Part shown: positions 23,918 to 34,109 of the stretch, one piece after another
How the letters are laid out: each line of letters begins with the position of its first letter
Position numbering within the stretch: the stretch's first letter is position 1
Assembly (NCBI RefSeq): GCF_958295425.1
Contig: NC_081139.1
Coordinates: forward strand, 27,983,463 to 28,047,462
Reading direction: 5' to 3'
Source: Solea solea
Taxonomy: Eukaryota > Chordata > Actinopteri > Pleuronectiformes > Soleidae
DNA: 64,000 bases
Notes under the pieces: model-generated
Told to the model about the DNA's origin: nothing
The model's database searches: none
Seen by the model: the letters and a program-made list of their open reading frames with translations, nothing else
Made by a program: the position numbers and the translations under genes

Positions 23918-25157
23918 GAACAGAGGAAACTACAGAGGAACCTGCAGAGGAAACTACAGAGGAACCTGCAGAGGAACCTACAGAGGAAACTACAGAGGAA
24001 ACTACAGAGAAAAGGACAGAGTAAAGGACAGAGGAAACTACAGAGGAACCTGCAGAGGAAAGGACAGAGGAAACTACAGAGGAACCTACAGAGGAACCTG
24101 CAGGGGAAAGGACAGAGTAAAGGACAGAGAAAAGGACAGAGGAACCTCCAGAGGAACCTGCAGAGGAACCTACAGAGGAACCTACAGAGGAGACTACAGA
24201 GGAACCTGCAGAGGAAAGGACAGAGTAAAGGACAGAGAAAAGGACAGAGGAACCTACAGAGGAAATTACAGAGGAACCTGCAGAGGAACCTACAGAGGAA
24301 CCTGCAGAGGAACCTACAGAGGAAACTACAGAGGAAACTGCAGAGGAAAGGACAGAGTAAAGGACAGAGGAACCTGCAGAGGAAAGGACAGAGTAAAGGA
24401 CAGAGTAAAGGACAGAGGAAACTACAGAGGAACCTGCAGAGGAAACTACAGAGGAACGGACAGAGTAAAGGACAGAGGAAACTACAGAGGAACCTGCAGA
24501 GGAAAGGAAAGAGTGAAGGACAGAGGAAACTACAGAGGAACCTGCAGAGGAAACTACAGAGGAACCTGCAGAGGAACCTACAGAGGAAACTACAGAGGGA
24601 CCTGCAGAGAAAAGGACAGAGTAAAGGACAGAGGAAACTACAGAGGAACCTGCAGAGGAACCTACAGAGGAACCTACAGAGGAACCTGCAGGGGAAAGGA
24701 CAGAGTAAAGGACAGAGAAAAGGACAGAGGAACCTCCAGAGGAACCTGCAGAGGAACCTACAGAGGAAACTACAGAGGAACCTGCAGAGGAAAGGACAGA
24801 GTAAAGGACAGAGAAAAGGACAGAGGAACCTACAGAGGAAACTACAGAGGAACCTGCAGAGGAACCTGCAGAGGAAACTGCAGAGGAAAGGACAGAGTAA
24901 AGGACAGAGGAACCTGCAGAGGAAAGGACAGAGGAACCTGCAGAGGAACCTACAGAGGAAACTACAGAGGAACCTGCAGAGGAACGGACAGAGGAAAGGA
25001 CAGAGGAAACTACAGAGGAACCTGCAGAGGAAAGGAAAGAGTAAAGGACAGAGGAAACTACAGAGGAACCTGCAGAGGAAAGGACAGAGTAAAGGACAGA
25101 GGAACCTGCAGAGGAAAGGACAGAGGAAAGGACAGAGGAACCTGCAGAGGAACCTAC
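23918..25157 (+). repeat. 12-bp minisatellite CAGAGGAACCTA/CAGAGGAAACTA, about 100 copies
   Basis: Units CAGAGGAACCTA, CAGAGGAACCTG, CAGAGGAAACTA and CAGAGGAAAGGA. The array continues at 28999 on the far side of the Gypsy element, so it was one array before insertion. A 458-codon frame across it is a low-complexity artefact. Confidence 0.96.
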
Positions 25158-25599
25158 TGTCGTGAACTATGGCTGAGCAGAACAAGGGACTCAAATGCAG
25201 GATTCAGAACACGAATCAGTCAGTAACAGAGTTTAATTCCAGGCAGAGGTTCGGTACACGGGAGGTCAACAAGAGATCAGGCAGAGGTACAAAAGCGTCA
25301 GGCAAAAAGGCAAGGTCAAAAAAGGCAGGCAAGGTTCAAAAACACGAGAAGGCAAGACTATGGCTGTGAAAATGAGTGCTGGAACGTGAGCTATGAACTA
25401 CGACGAACTGGCAACGAGACAAGACACAGAGGCGAATATAAGCAGTGCTTGATTAGGGAGTGATAGGATGCAGGTGTGGTAGACACAATCAGGGATCGGG
25501 TGCACGCAGACAAGGAAGGGGGCGGGGTAGACAGGAACCTGAAACAGAGACAAGGGTGAGTGATTTCAAAATAAAACAGGAAGACAAGACATGGAACAT
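25158..25599 (-). repeat. 3' LTR of the Gypsy element, missing 49 bp of its U3 end
   Basis: Similar to 28508-28949; the first 49 bp of the LTR (equivalent to 28950-28998) were removed by the same deletion that removed the integrase core. Confidence 0.92.
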
Positions 25600-26293
25600 A
25601 CAACTGCCTTGTAGGACTTGGACTGGCATTGACATAATTGGTAACATCGGAGACCATTTTAGGCCACCAAAAACGTTGTTGTACAACAAACAAGGTCTTT
25701 TTTATACCAGGATGACAGACAGTCTTGTTGGTGTGAGCCCAATGAATCACTTCCCCCCTGAGAGCCTGGACAACAAAAAGCTTGTCCGCAGGACAATCTG
25801 GGGGGGCAGCGACACCTTCGGCTGCCGCTTTAACCTTACCCTCTATCTCCCATGAGAGAACTGATATAAAGCATGTTGCGGGTAGGATCGTTTTGGATTC
25901 TGAGTTTACTTGGTCATGGGCGAAAATTCGGGACAGGGAGTCAGGCTTAAGATTCTTGGAACCAGGTCTGTAGGAGAGGGTAAAGTTAAAGCGGCTAAAG
26001 AAAATAGCCCATCTAGCCTGCCTTGCGTTAAGCCTCTTAGCGGATTTGAGGTATTCAAGATTCTTGTGATCAGTCCAAACCTGAAATGGTTGGGAGGCTC
26101 CCTCCAGCCAGTGTCTCCACTCCTCCAGGGCCACCTTGACTGCCAGCAGTTCGCGGTCACCAATGTCGTAATTGCGTTCGGCCGAGGAGAGTTTCTTAGA
26201 AAGATAGGCACAAGGGTGAAGTTTGCCGTCTTTGGGGCTGAATTGGGAGAGGATTGCTCCGATGCCAACGTCCGAAGCGTCTACCTCTACCAC
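25600..26293 (-). pseudogene. Gypsy RNase H and integrase zinc-binding remnant
   Basis: Same frame as the RT, beyond the stop: VVEVDASDVGIGAILSQ (RNase H first Asp), SAERNYDIGDRELLA, VWTDHKNLEYL. It then reads the integrase N-terminus HWAHTNKTVCHPGIKKT and RFWWPKM. The two zinc-binding Cys expected after YVNA are replaced (ASPSP), and the frame then runs into the 3' LTR with no catalytic core. Confidence 0.9.
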
Positions 26294-26296
26294 AAA

Positions 26297-28066
26297 CTAC
26301 TGCTGACTGGGGTCCAGGAGGATGCGGACAGGGGCGGAGGTGAAGCTTCTTTTAAGGCTCTTAAAGGCAGTTTCGCACTCTTGGCTCCAGACAAATGTTC
26401 TGTGTGGAGAAGTGAGATTGTGCAGGGGTGAGGCAATGGTGCTGTAATTGCGAATGAATTTTCTGTAAAAGTTAGCAAAACCCAGAAACCCCTGAACCTC
26501 TTTACGTGAAGTGGGAGTGGCCCAATCCGCCACAGCCGAAACCTTTTCAGGGTCCATCCTGACCTCCCCCTCAGCAAGCACAAACCCAAGGGACGAGACC
26601 GAGGGCTTGTGGAACTCACACTTTTCTGCTTTCACGAACAGCTGGTTCTGGAGTAACCGCTGAAGCACAGCGTGGATGTGGTGGGTGTGAGTCTCCACAT
26701 CGGGGGAAAAGATCAGGATGTCGTCTAAATACACAAAGACAAAAACATTAAGCATATCTCGAAGTACATCGTTAACCAGATTTTGAAAAACAGTTGGTGC
26801 ATTAGTTAAACCAAAAGGCATGACCAGATACTCATAATGTCCTGTTGGGGTGTTGAAAGCGGTCTTCCACTCGTCGCCCTCTCTGATCCTGACGAGGTGG
26901 TAAGCATTGCGTGGGTCTAACTTGGTGAAGATTTTAGCCCCCTCCAACAGTTCAAAGGCCGTGGAGATGAGGGGAAGGGGGTACCTGTTCTTGACAGTTA
27001 TGGCATTGAGACCACGGTAGTCTATGCAGGGCCGGAGGGTCTTGTCCTTCTTCTCCACAAAGAAGAATCCAGCTCCAGCAGGGGAGGAGGAGGGACGGAT
27101 GAGACCGGCAGCGAGGGACTCCCTAACATATTCCTCCATGGCCCTACGCTCAGGGGCCGAAAGGGAATAAAGTTTACCCCTAGGAGGGGTGCTGCCTGGT
27201 AACAGGTCTATGGCACAGTCATAAGGGCGATGAGGTGGCAAGGAGGTGGCTTTTGCCTTACTGAAGACCTCGGCTAGGTCGTGGTAGCATGGCGGTACGT
27301 TGGTGAGGTCAGGGTTAGTGGGAAGGGAGCTGTGGGCTTTTGGCAGACAGATGTTGGCACATTTCGGGCCCCAGCCAGTTATTTTTCCACTAACCCAGTC
27401 AAAATTAGGATTGTGGGTGACCAGCCACGGGTGCCCTAAAATAATCTGGTGAGCCATTGAGTCAAGGACGTGGAAGCTTTGCCTTTCCGTGTGAGAGCCT
27501 GGGAAGACTAAGGTCACTGACTGGGTGTGGTGGGTAATCTTACCCAGAGGGCTGCCATCTACGGCTCTCACCTCAAGGGGGCATGGGAGTGCGAAAACTC
27601 TCAGTCCGAGTCTTCTGACCAGGGAAGAATTCATTATGCTAGCATCTGCACCAGAGTCAATGAATACAGGCAAGAACATAGAACCAGAGTCAGAAATAAT
27701 CTTTACCTGAGGCTGGTGCAGGGCTGGGTTACTGATTACCAGGCTTCGGCTCACTGTGAGCAGTTCTTTTGGCTTTGCTCCGCCCTCCTTGATGTGGCAG
27801 GCACTCACTAAGTGCCCCAGTTGACCGCAGTAAAAGCATCTTCCCTCTCTATGTTGACGATGGCGCTCTTCAGCGGAAAGATGAGCGCGTCCCAGATGCA
27901 TTGGTTCCTGTGGGGGAGGGGGAGAGGGAGGCAGACTGACTGCTGGTTGGCGGACGTGGCTTGGCTGATCCTCAGAGCTGCTCCTCCATCCTCGGTGAGG
28001 CGACGAACGAGCCCGAAGTCGTCCTCGCTCCTGGTCCCGCTCGGTGAGTAGCCCACGCCTCTGCAC
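26297..28066 (-). pseudogene. Gypsy gag end, protease and reverse transcriptase
   Basis: An open frame of 589 codons: zinc knuckle [15 protein letters not shown], aspartic protease [11 protein letters not shown], then reverse transcriptase with [38 protein letters not shown] and the catalytic YLDD (about 26720-26731), ending in the connection region ([19 protein letters not shown]). It stops at TAG 26297-26299-adjacent, after DPSQQ. In such elements it would make cDNA from the element RNA; here it lacks a usable integrase. Confidence 0.93.
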
Positions 28067-28505
28067 GTCCTGTGAGGTGGGAGATTATGAATGCCACCTT
28101 GGACCGGTCAGTCGGGAAGGCTGATGGTTGTAGCTCAAAGTGCAGCTCGCACTGTGTCAAGAAGGGCCTCACGTCCCCTGACTCCCCGGAGAAGCGCTCA
28201 GGACGGGAGAGCTGTAGACTAGGCTGAGCAGTACTGGCAGGGAGCAGCGCGTCCGCGCGTGGACCCGGAACTGGGGCTGGGTCAGACGTAGCTTCAGCAG
28301 GTGTCTCTCGTGGCAGATGAGAGAGTAGTTCTTGAAACTGTGAGCCCAACGATGACATCATCGAGTCCTGGCGTGTCGCCAGTTCTCTCAGCGTGACGCA
28401 CAGGGACGTGAGCTGCTCCTGCTGTAGAGCCAGCTTTTGCCCCTGTGCATGAAGGGCTTGGTGAAACGAGTCAGAATCCGCTGAGTCCATGTCTGGCCAG
28501 TTCAT
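28053..28505 (-). pseudogene. Gypsy gag fragment
   Basis: It starts MNWPDMDSADSDSFHQAL just inside the 5' LTR and reads RPERFSGESGDVRPFLTQC, a usual gag motif of this group, to about AEAWATHR. There the frame breaks and the middle of the capsid region is missing; reading resumes in the frame of the pol ORF ([12 protein letters not shown]). Confidence 0.85.
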
Positions 28506-28507
28506 TC

Positions 28508-28998
28508 TGTCGTGAACTATGGCTGAGCAGAACAAGGGACTCAAATGCAGGACTCAGAACACGAATCAGTCAGTAACAGAGTTTAATTCCAGGCAGAGGT
28601 TCGGTACACGGGAGGTCAACAAGAGATCAGGCAGAGGTACAAAAGCGTCAGGCAAAAAGGCAAGGTCAAAAAAGGCAGGCAAGGTTCAAAAACACGAGAA
28701 GGCAAGACTATGGCTGTGAAAAAGAGTGCAGGAACGTGAGCTATGAACTACGACGAACTGGCAACGAGACAAGACACAGAGGGGAATATAAGCAGTGCTT
28801 GATTAGGGAGTGATAGGATGCAGGTTTGGTAGACACAATCAGGGATAGGGTGCATGCAGACAAGGAAGGGGGCGGGGTAGACAGGAACCTGAAACAGAGA
28901 CAAGGGTGAGTGATTTCAAAATAAAACGGGAAGACAAGACATGGAACATGAAGGCAGAAGCAAAACCAGATACTTAATGGAAGTGACAGATCATGACA
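28508..28998 (-). repeat. 5' LTR of the Gypsy element, 491 bp
   Basis: Complete, TG...CA ended. Its opposite-strand frame at 28519-28719 is not a gene. Confidence 0.93.
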
Positions 28999-29128
28999 CC
29001 TACAGAGGAAACTACAGAGGAATCTACTGAGGAACCTGCAGAGGAACCTACAGAGGAACCTACAGAGAAACCTACAGAGGAAACTACAGAGGAACCTACA
29101 GAGGAACATACAGAGGAAACTTCAGAAT
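28999..29128 (+). repeat. Right-hand remainder of the 12-bp CAGAGGAACCTA minisatellite
   Basis: It begins with the duplicated target CCTAC and continues CAGAGGAAACTA units to AACTTCAGAATG. Confidence 0.93.
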
Positions 29129-29189
29129 GTTTCCTTTAACATGTCAACATTATTTGGTTGTATTTTAAACTGTAGTGTCACTTTGACAC

Positions 29190-29962
29190 TAGCATAATTG
29201 CCAAAGTCATTGTTTTGGTAACTGTGATATCTGCCTAACTTTACTCTCCTACCACTGCTACATCACCCTGCCTTATTGCCTATGTCCTCAGCCTATCAGA
29301 ATGCTTGTTAGCGTCTATAAATCACTGTCTGCCTTAGTCATCTCTTTGACTTAGGCATTTTTGCCGCTACATACAGTACTTGCTTCAACCTGGGTAACAA
29401 AGATGGGTATTGTTACGCCTGGGAGGAGCATGAGGGCTCCCTCAGCAGTGAGGTTTTTGCCCATCTGCAGTGCAAACACTTTCAGTCGGTCCTAGGGGCC
29501 AACCCAAACATTGAAAAAGTCATAGTCTGGAGTGATGGCTGCGGCTATCAATGAAACCAGTACTACCAAGAGTGGTCCACAAGTACTATGACAACCTCCC
29601 TCATCAGTAGACAGTGTGAAAACAAGTTCACACAGCACCTGAGCGGGACTTTGGTTAAGGTTAGACATTTAAAACAACTTGCTTAAAGTAAACAAAAAGT
29701 AAGTAACACAACTTGATTATGTTTAGGAGAGTAAAACAACGTTGGTTATGTTATTGTTGTGTTTATAAGTCAAGGCATATTCTGCCTAAGTCACTTTTAT
29801 TTGTTATGCAATCAATGTTGTGTCTTACTTTTTTTGGAAACTTGTTCACACGTCTGGTTGAACTTTCTGTTACGATATCAATAAAAAATACCAATGTGCT
29901 TGCTAAAAAATGTTTTTCTTGTTTTCTGAAAACGTTCACATATGACTTAGGCAACTATGCTA
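29190..29962 (+). mobile_element. Unclassified DNA transposon remnant with inverted ends
   Basis: TAGCATAATTGCCAAAGTCA at 29190-29209 matches, inverted, ATGACTTAGGCAACTATGCT at 29942-29961. The motif TGCCTAAGTCA or its complement recurs inside (about 29332, 29350, 29778), as subterminal repeats do. A plus-strand frame ending at a TGA near 29552 reads YSTCFNLGNKDGYCYAWEEH, SSEVFAHLQ and VIVWSDGCGYQ, resembling a domain of teleost transposon-derived uncharacterised proteins. No family name is claimed. Confidence 0.6.
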
Positions 29963-30456
29963 TTAGGCTAACGAAATGTAACTTTATGAAAGTGCAGAGT
30001 TATTTTCACCAAACCAGTGTTTTGTTGAACATGAATAAAAGAAAATAAGAAAATTTTCTGCAAACTACTTTAATCAAACCAAACCAAAAGGACTTATGAT
30101 GAACACTTTTCAGACAGAACTGTATCTAAAGACATGTAGACTTTTTAAAAAATGTCAAAATATTGTTTTCTCCACACTAAAATTATTATTATTTTTAAAG
30201 GTTTTTTTAATTTATGCTGCAGTTTCTTTGGAGAAAAAAAAGTATTTTAAGAAAACAAATACATATACAGTAGATTGTGAGTGTAAGTTCACTACACCAC
30301 CAGCAGAGGGCGCTCTCTGTCCACAAAAGGACAAACCTGGGGTTTTTGTGTGGAGCCTTTTTGTTGATGACGTCATCAAAGTTCAACATTAGAGAGAGAG
30401 AGAGACAGAAAGAGAGAGAGAGGGATGGAGATGCTTTGACTGTTGCAGCCCCTGTT
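29963..30456. other. AT-rich intergenic DNA, no gene seen
   Basis: Only a GAGA run (30391-30422) and a CTCF-like site at 30300 stand out. Confidence 0.5.
30300..30314 (+). promoter_or_regulatory. CTCF-like motif
   Basis: CCAGCAGAGGGCGCT fits the vertebrate CTCF core CCASYAGRKGGCRSY at every position. Binding is inference. Confidence 0.4.
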
Positions 30457-30740
30457 TGTAAACCACTCACTCTCCCACACCAACGTCCATAGAGAAAATC
30501 AGTGATTTAAGCTGTGGGGACACAGGAGATGCTGGTCCTCTGCTGCCTCGTGTGGTCACTTTGTGTCACTTACTTTAATTAGAATGCAGGATTTGTAATG
30601 CCGAAATTAACAATATTGGTTATTTAAACTTAGTGATGGAGGCAGCAGTGGATCTCTAATCTGTGTTAAAATCACAGATTTTCTCTCTGGGCTCTGGTGT
30701 GGGAGAGAGGAGGTTTACAAACGTCAGTTTCCTGTTGTAA
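30457..30740 (-). mobile_element. Foldback MITE copy J (family F)
   Basis: Both arms (GTAAACCACTCACTCTCCCA; GGTGTGGGAGAGAGGAGGTT) and a minus-oriented loop. Confidence 0.87.
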
Positions 30741-30920
30741 AATAAAAAAACAAACAAAAACACTGCCGTTTTTATTTTGTGGTCCTTTTAAATTTTAAAC
30801 CAAAGACAAGAGAGAGTGGGTGAAGATAAAAAGATAAAAACCTGCAGCCAATTCTGGAGCCAAAACCAGGCTTTGTTAGTGTAAAGACTTAATCTGAGTG
30901 TGAGTCAGAGTATTCTAAAA
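30741..30920. other. Short unique intergenic stretch
   Basis: Nothing recognised. Confidence 0.5.
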
Positions 30921-31212
30921 AATTACAGAAAGTAGAAATATTCACATTTAAGAAACTGAAAAATGACACAAAGTAGAAAATATTCACATTTAAGAAGCTG
31001 AAAATGACAGAAAGTAGAAAATATTCACATTTAAGAAGCCGAAAATGACAGAAAGTAGAAAATATTCACATGTAAGAAGCTGAAAATGACAGAAAGTAGA
31101 AAATATTCACATCTAAGAAGCTGAGAAACGACAGAAAGTAGAAGATATTCACATTTAAGATGCTGAAAAATGACAGAAAGTAGAAAATATTCACATTTAA
31201 GAAGCTGAAAAA
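30921..31212 (+). repeat. 41-bp minisatellite, about 7 copies
   Basis: The unit holds ACAGAAAGTAGAAAATATTC followed by ACATTTAAGAAGCTGAAAA; indels of one A vary the length. Confidence 0.93.
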
Positions 31213-31707
31213 TCACAAACTGGTTTTGATTATGAACAAAAACAGTGTTTGTCAAAATAAGTGACAATTAATGTTGTAATAGATTTATAATCTATTCATT
31301 GTTGTAACTGTACCGCTCTAAAACGTGTTAGTCAGTGTATTTTTTCTTTTTTACAGTAATCCTCGTCTGTCCTTGTCTGTCCTCTCCTGTCCTCACTTGT
31401 CCTCGTCCACATTCCTCCATCCCTTCTTCTTTCACAAATTCTTTCCTTCCTCCCCCACTGTATCAGGATTCTGCTCCTGCTTTTGTTCCTCTCCGCCTCT
31501 CACAGAGACAGAAGCGTTGTGTTGCTAAAGGCCACGTTAACTACAGAGGACGTCGTTAACTACAGAGGACGTTGTTAACAACAGAGGACGTCGTCCAACT
31601 TCTTTACTCTGTGAAGCAGTGAGTGAGTGAGATGAACACATGATGTTTGTGCTTCACTGACCAATGAAGTGTGATGAATCTTATCTCAACAAAATCCTCA
31701 AACACAA
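31213..31707. other. Intergenic, no gene seen
   Basis: Pyrimidine-rich stretch (31345-31480) with short TCCTC repeats and three ACTACAGAGGACGTCGTTA-like units at 31530-31590. Confidence 0.5.
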
Positions 31708-32572
31708 ACTAGTCTCAGTGTTCCAAACTAAATAATCCAGACTAACTAATCTGTGTTTTAGACTAACTAATCTCAGCATTCCAAACTAAGTAATCCAGAC
31801 TAACTAATCTGTGTTCCAGACTAACTAATCTCAGCGTTCCAAACTAAGTAATCCAGACTAATCTGTGTTCCAGAATAACTAATTTCAGCCTTCCAAACTA
31901 AATATCTCAGCCTTCCAAACTAAGTAATCCAGACTAACTAATCTCAGTGTTCCAAACTAACTAATCTCAGCGTTACAAACTAACTAATCTCAGCGTTACA
32001 AACTAAGTAATCCAGACTAACTAATCTGTGTTCCAGACTAACTAATCTCAGTGTTCCAAACTAACTAATCTCAGCGTTACAAACTAACTAATCTCAGCGT
32101 TACAAACTAAGTAATACAGACTAACTAATCTGTGTTCCAGACTAACTAATCTCAGTGTTCCAAACTAACTAATCTCAGTGTTCCAAACTAACTAATCTCA
32201 GCGTTACAAACTAACTAATCTCAGCGTTACAAACTAAGTAATCCAGACTAACTAATCTGTGTTCCAGACTAACTAATCTCAGTGTTCCAAACTAACTAAT
32301 CTCAGTGTTCCAAACTAACTAATCTCAGCGTTCCAAACCAAGTAATCCAGACTAACTAATCTGTGTTCCAGACTAACTAATCTCAGTGTTCCAAACTAAC
32401 TAATCTCAGTGTTCGAAACTAACTAATCTCAGCGTTCCAAACCAAGTAATCCAGACTAACTAATCTGTGTTCCAGACTAACTAATCTCAGCGTTCCAAAC
32501 TAAGTAATCCAGACTAACTAATCTCAGTGTTCCAAACTAAGTAATCCAGACTAACTAATCTCAGCATTCCAA
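31708..32572 (+). repeat. AACTAATCTCAGYGTTCCAA minisatellite, about 0.86 kb
   Basis: Units CTAACTAATCTCAGTGTTCC and AAACTAAGTAATCCAGACTA alternate in larger blocks with ATCTGTGTTCCAGA. Confidence 0.96.
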
Positions 32573-33478
32573 AAAAAACCTCAGATGCGGGAACATTTGC
32601 TGCTGTTCTTAACTAAATCATCACAGCGTTCGTGGGGAACAAGGAGCAGATGTGACGGGGGATTATTGAATAATCTGAGCTGTCATCGTCTCTAACTCAC
32701 TGTAATTGTTTTGCTCTGCAGGAGGAAAAATCACCACCGAGCTTCTGCTGGAACAGACAGACTCACAGAGACGCTCGCTCAGCTGATCTCCACGGAGACC
32801 TCGATCTCCACGGAGACCTCGATCTCCTGGCACTGACTCAAACTATACATTTATTATTGTGATTCATCTGTGAAGCAATTTTTTTGTTGATGGTTCAAAC
32901 TAATTTAATGTAAAATATAAATATGTTGTTATAAAGTTTCTGTATGTTGTGATCGTTGAGTTCATTCATTCATTCTTAAGTATTTATTTTCCTTTCATGT
33001 AAAATATGACATGAGGTAATTAAGTAAAATCCTTTGTTTCTATTTAAATATGTTGTCTTCTCTCTGACCTCATGGTCTCATGAGGTCAGAGGTCAGAGGT
33101 CAGCTGATCTCATCTTAATCTTCAGTCACATCTGACTGTGGTGAATTCCAGTCGTTTCAGTCCTGATTAAAAAACTGCATCGTGTGTGAAAAACAAAGAT
33201 TATTTCCAGACTGAGTTTGTGTGGTTGTCGTCAGCAACAGCGGTGATGAAATACGAGCGTGAAGAATCTGCAGCAGGTTGTAAATAACGCGTGAATATCT
33301 CAGGAGAACAGGCTGCTCATAAATCACATTTGTGGGATTTAAATGTCAGTGAGTTACAGCGAGAGTCAACAAGAAAAAATCACATTATTCTCATTATTTA
33401 TATTAGTTTTCTCTCAGCCCCGACACACACGCTCATTTAAAAAGACACAGATTTGACAATTTACGATTATAAACTGTA
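32573..33478. other. Unique intergenic DNA, no gene seen
   Basis: A possible plus-strand acceptor (TTTTGCTCTGCAG, ending about 32720) precedes a 100-bp GC-richer stretch with a direct repeat of GATCTCCACGGAGACCTC at 32789-32822. No coding frame supports an exon. Confidence 0.4.
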
Positions 33479-33483
33479 TATAA

Positions 33484-33528
<45 letters not shown>

Positions 33529-33552
33529 CATATATATATACATATGTAAATG
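33479..33552 (+). repeat. TA microsatellite
   Basis: TA run with TATACATATG borders. Confidence 0.95.
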
Positions 33553-33587
33553 TATACTATGGCATGCCGTTCAGGAAATTAATCCTT

Positions 33588-33712
33588 TGAATATATTGAA
33601 TGAAACGCTGAATATATTGAATGAAACTTTGAATATATGGAATGAAACTTTGAACATATGGAATGAAACCTTGAATATATGGAATGAAACGTTGAATATA
33701 TTGAATGAAACT
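33588..33712 (+). repeat. 21-bp minisatellite GAATATATTGAATGAAAC, 6 copies
   Basis: Units of TTGAATATATKGAATGAAAC plus one base. Confidence 0.92.
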
Positions 33713-33813
33713 CCTCATTCTTTGGGCACATAATGTTGCTGAACCTAGACCTGACCAACTGCAGCAACCCCTTACCTATTTGCTTAGTTAAATTCAGGTT
33801 TTTTGGCCAGGCA

Positions 33814-33818
<5 letters not shown>
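33713..33818 (-). mobile_element. Single end of a Tc1-like element (same family as 45728-46273)
   Basis: CTCATTCTTTGGGCACATAA through TTTTGGCCAGGCAGTGTG is the reverse complement of the left end of the element at 45728. Only this end is present. Confidence 0.82.
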
Positions 33819-33894
<76 letters not shown>

Positions 33895-34062
33895 TATATA
33901 CATATATACTGTACATATATATATATACATATATACATATATATACACACACACACACATATATACACATACGTGTATATGTATATGTATATGTATATAT
34001 ATATATATATACATAAACATTTACATATATACATATATACATATATACACACACATACATAC

Positions 34063-34105
<43 letters not shown>

Positions 34106-34107
34106 TA
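33819..34107 (+). repeat. TA/CATA microsatellite
   Basis: TATA, TATG and CACA runs; all frames here are low complexity. Confidence 0.95.
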
Positions 34108-34109
34108 TA

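Larger units (their letters stand above)
25158..28998 (-). mobile_element. Ty3/Gypsy LTR retrotransposon, internally deleted, with 5-bp target duplication
   Basis: The minus-strand element is bounded by TGTCATGATC at 28998 and GTTCACGACA at 25158, with the direct repeat CCTAC at 25153-25157 and 28999-29003. Order on its strand: 5' LTR, gag, zinc knuckle, protease, reverse transcriptase, RNase H, start of integrase, 3' LTR. LTRs differ at about 8 sites over about 440 bp by eye (near 2%), suggesting a fairly young insertion. It is inactive: gag is deleted and frameshifted near 28060, a TAG stops pol at 26294-26296, and the integrase core is missing. Confidence 0.95.

Noticed and set aside
23476..25226. 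Very long open frames (458 and 572 codons) over the 23.5-25.2 kb region
   Set aside because: They run across 12-bp repeats whose length divisible by three keeps frames open on both strands; composition is CRGTYRGN or FLCRFLCP repeats only.
27525..27811. Plus-strand frames inside the Gypsy element
   Set aside because: Shadows of the pol frame on the minus strand.
32700..32830. Possible plus-strand exon after TTTTGCTCTGCAG
   Set aside because: No open frame of useful length, no donor with a partner exon, and an internal direct repeat.
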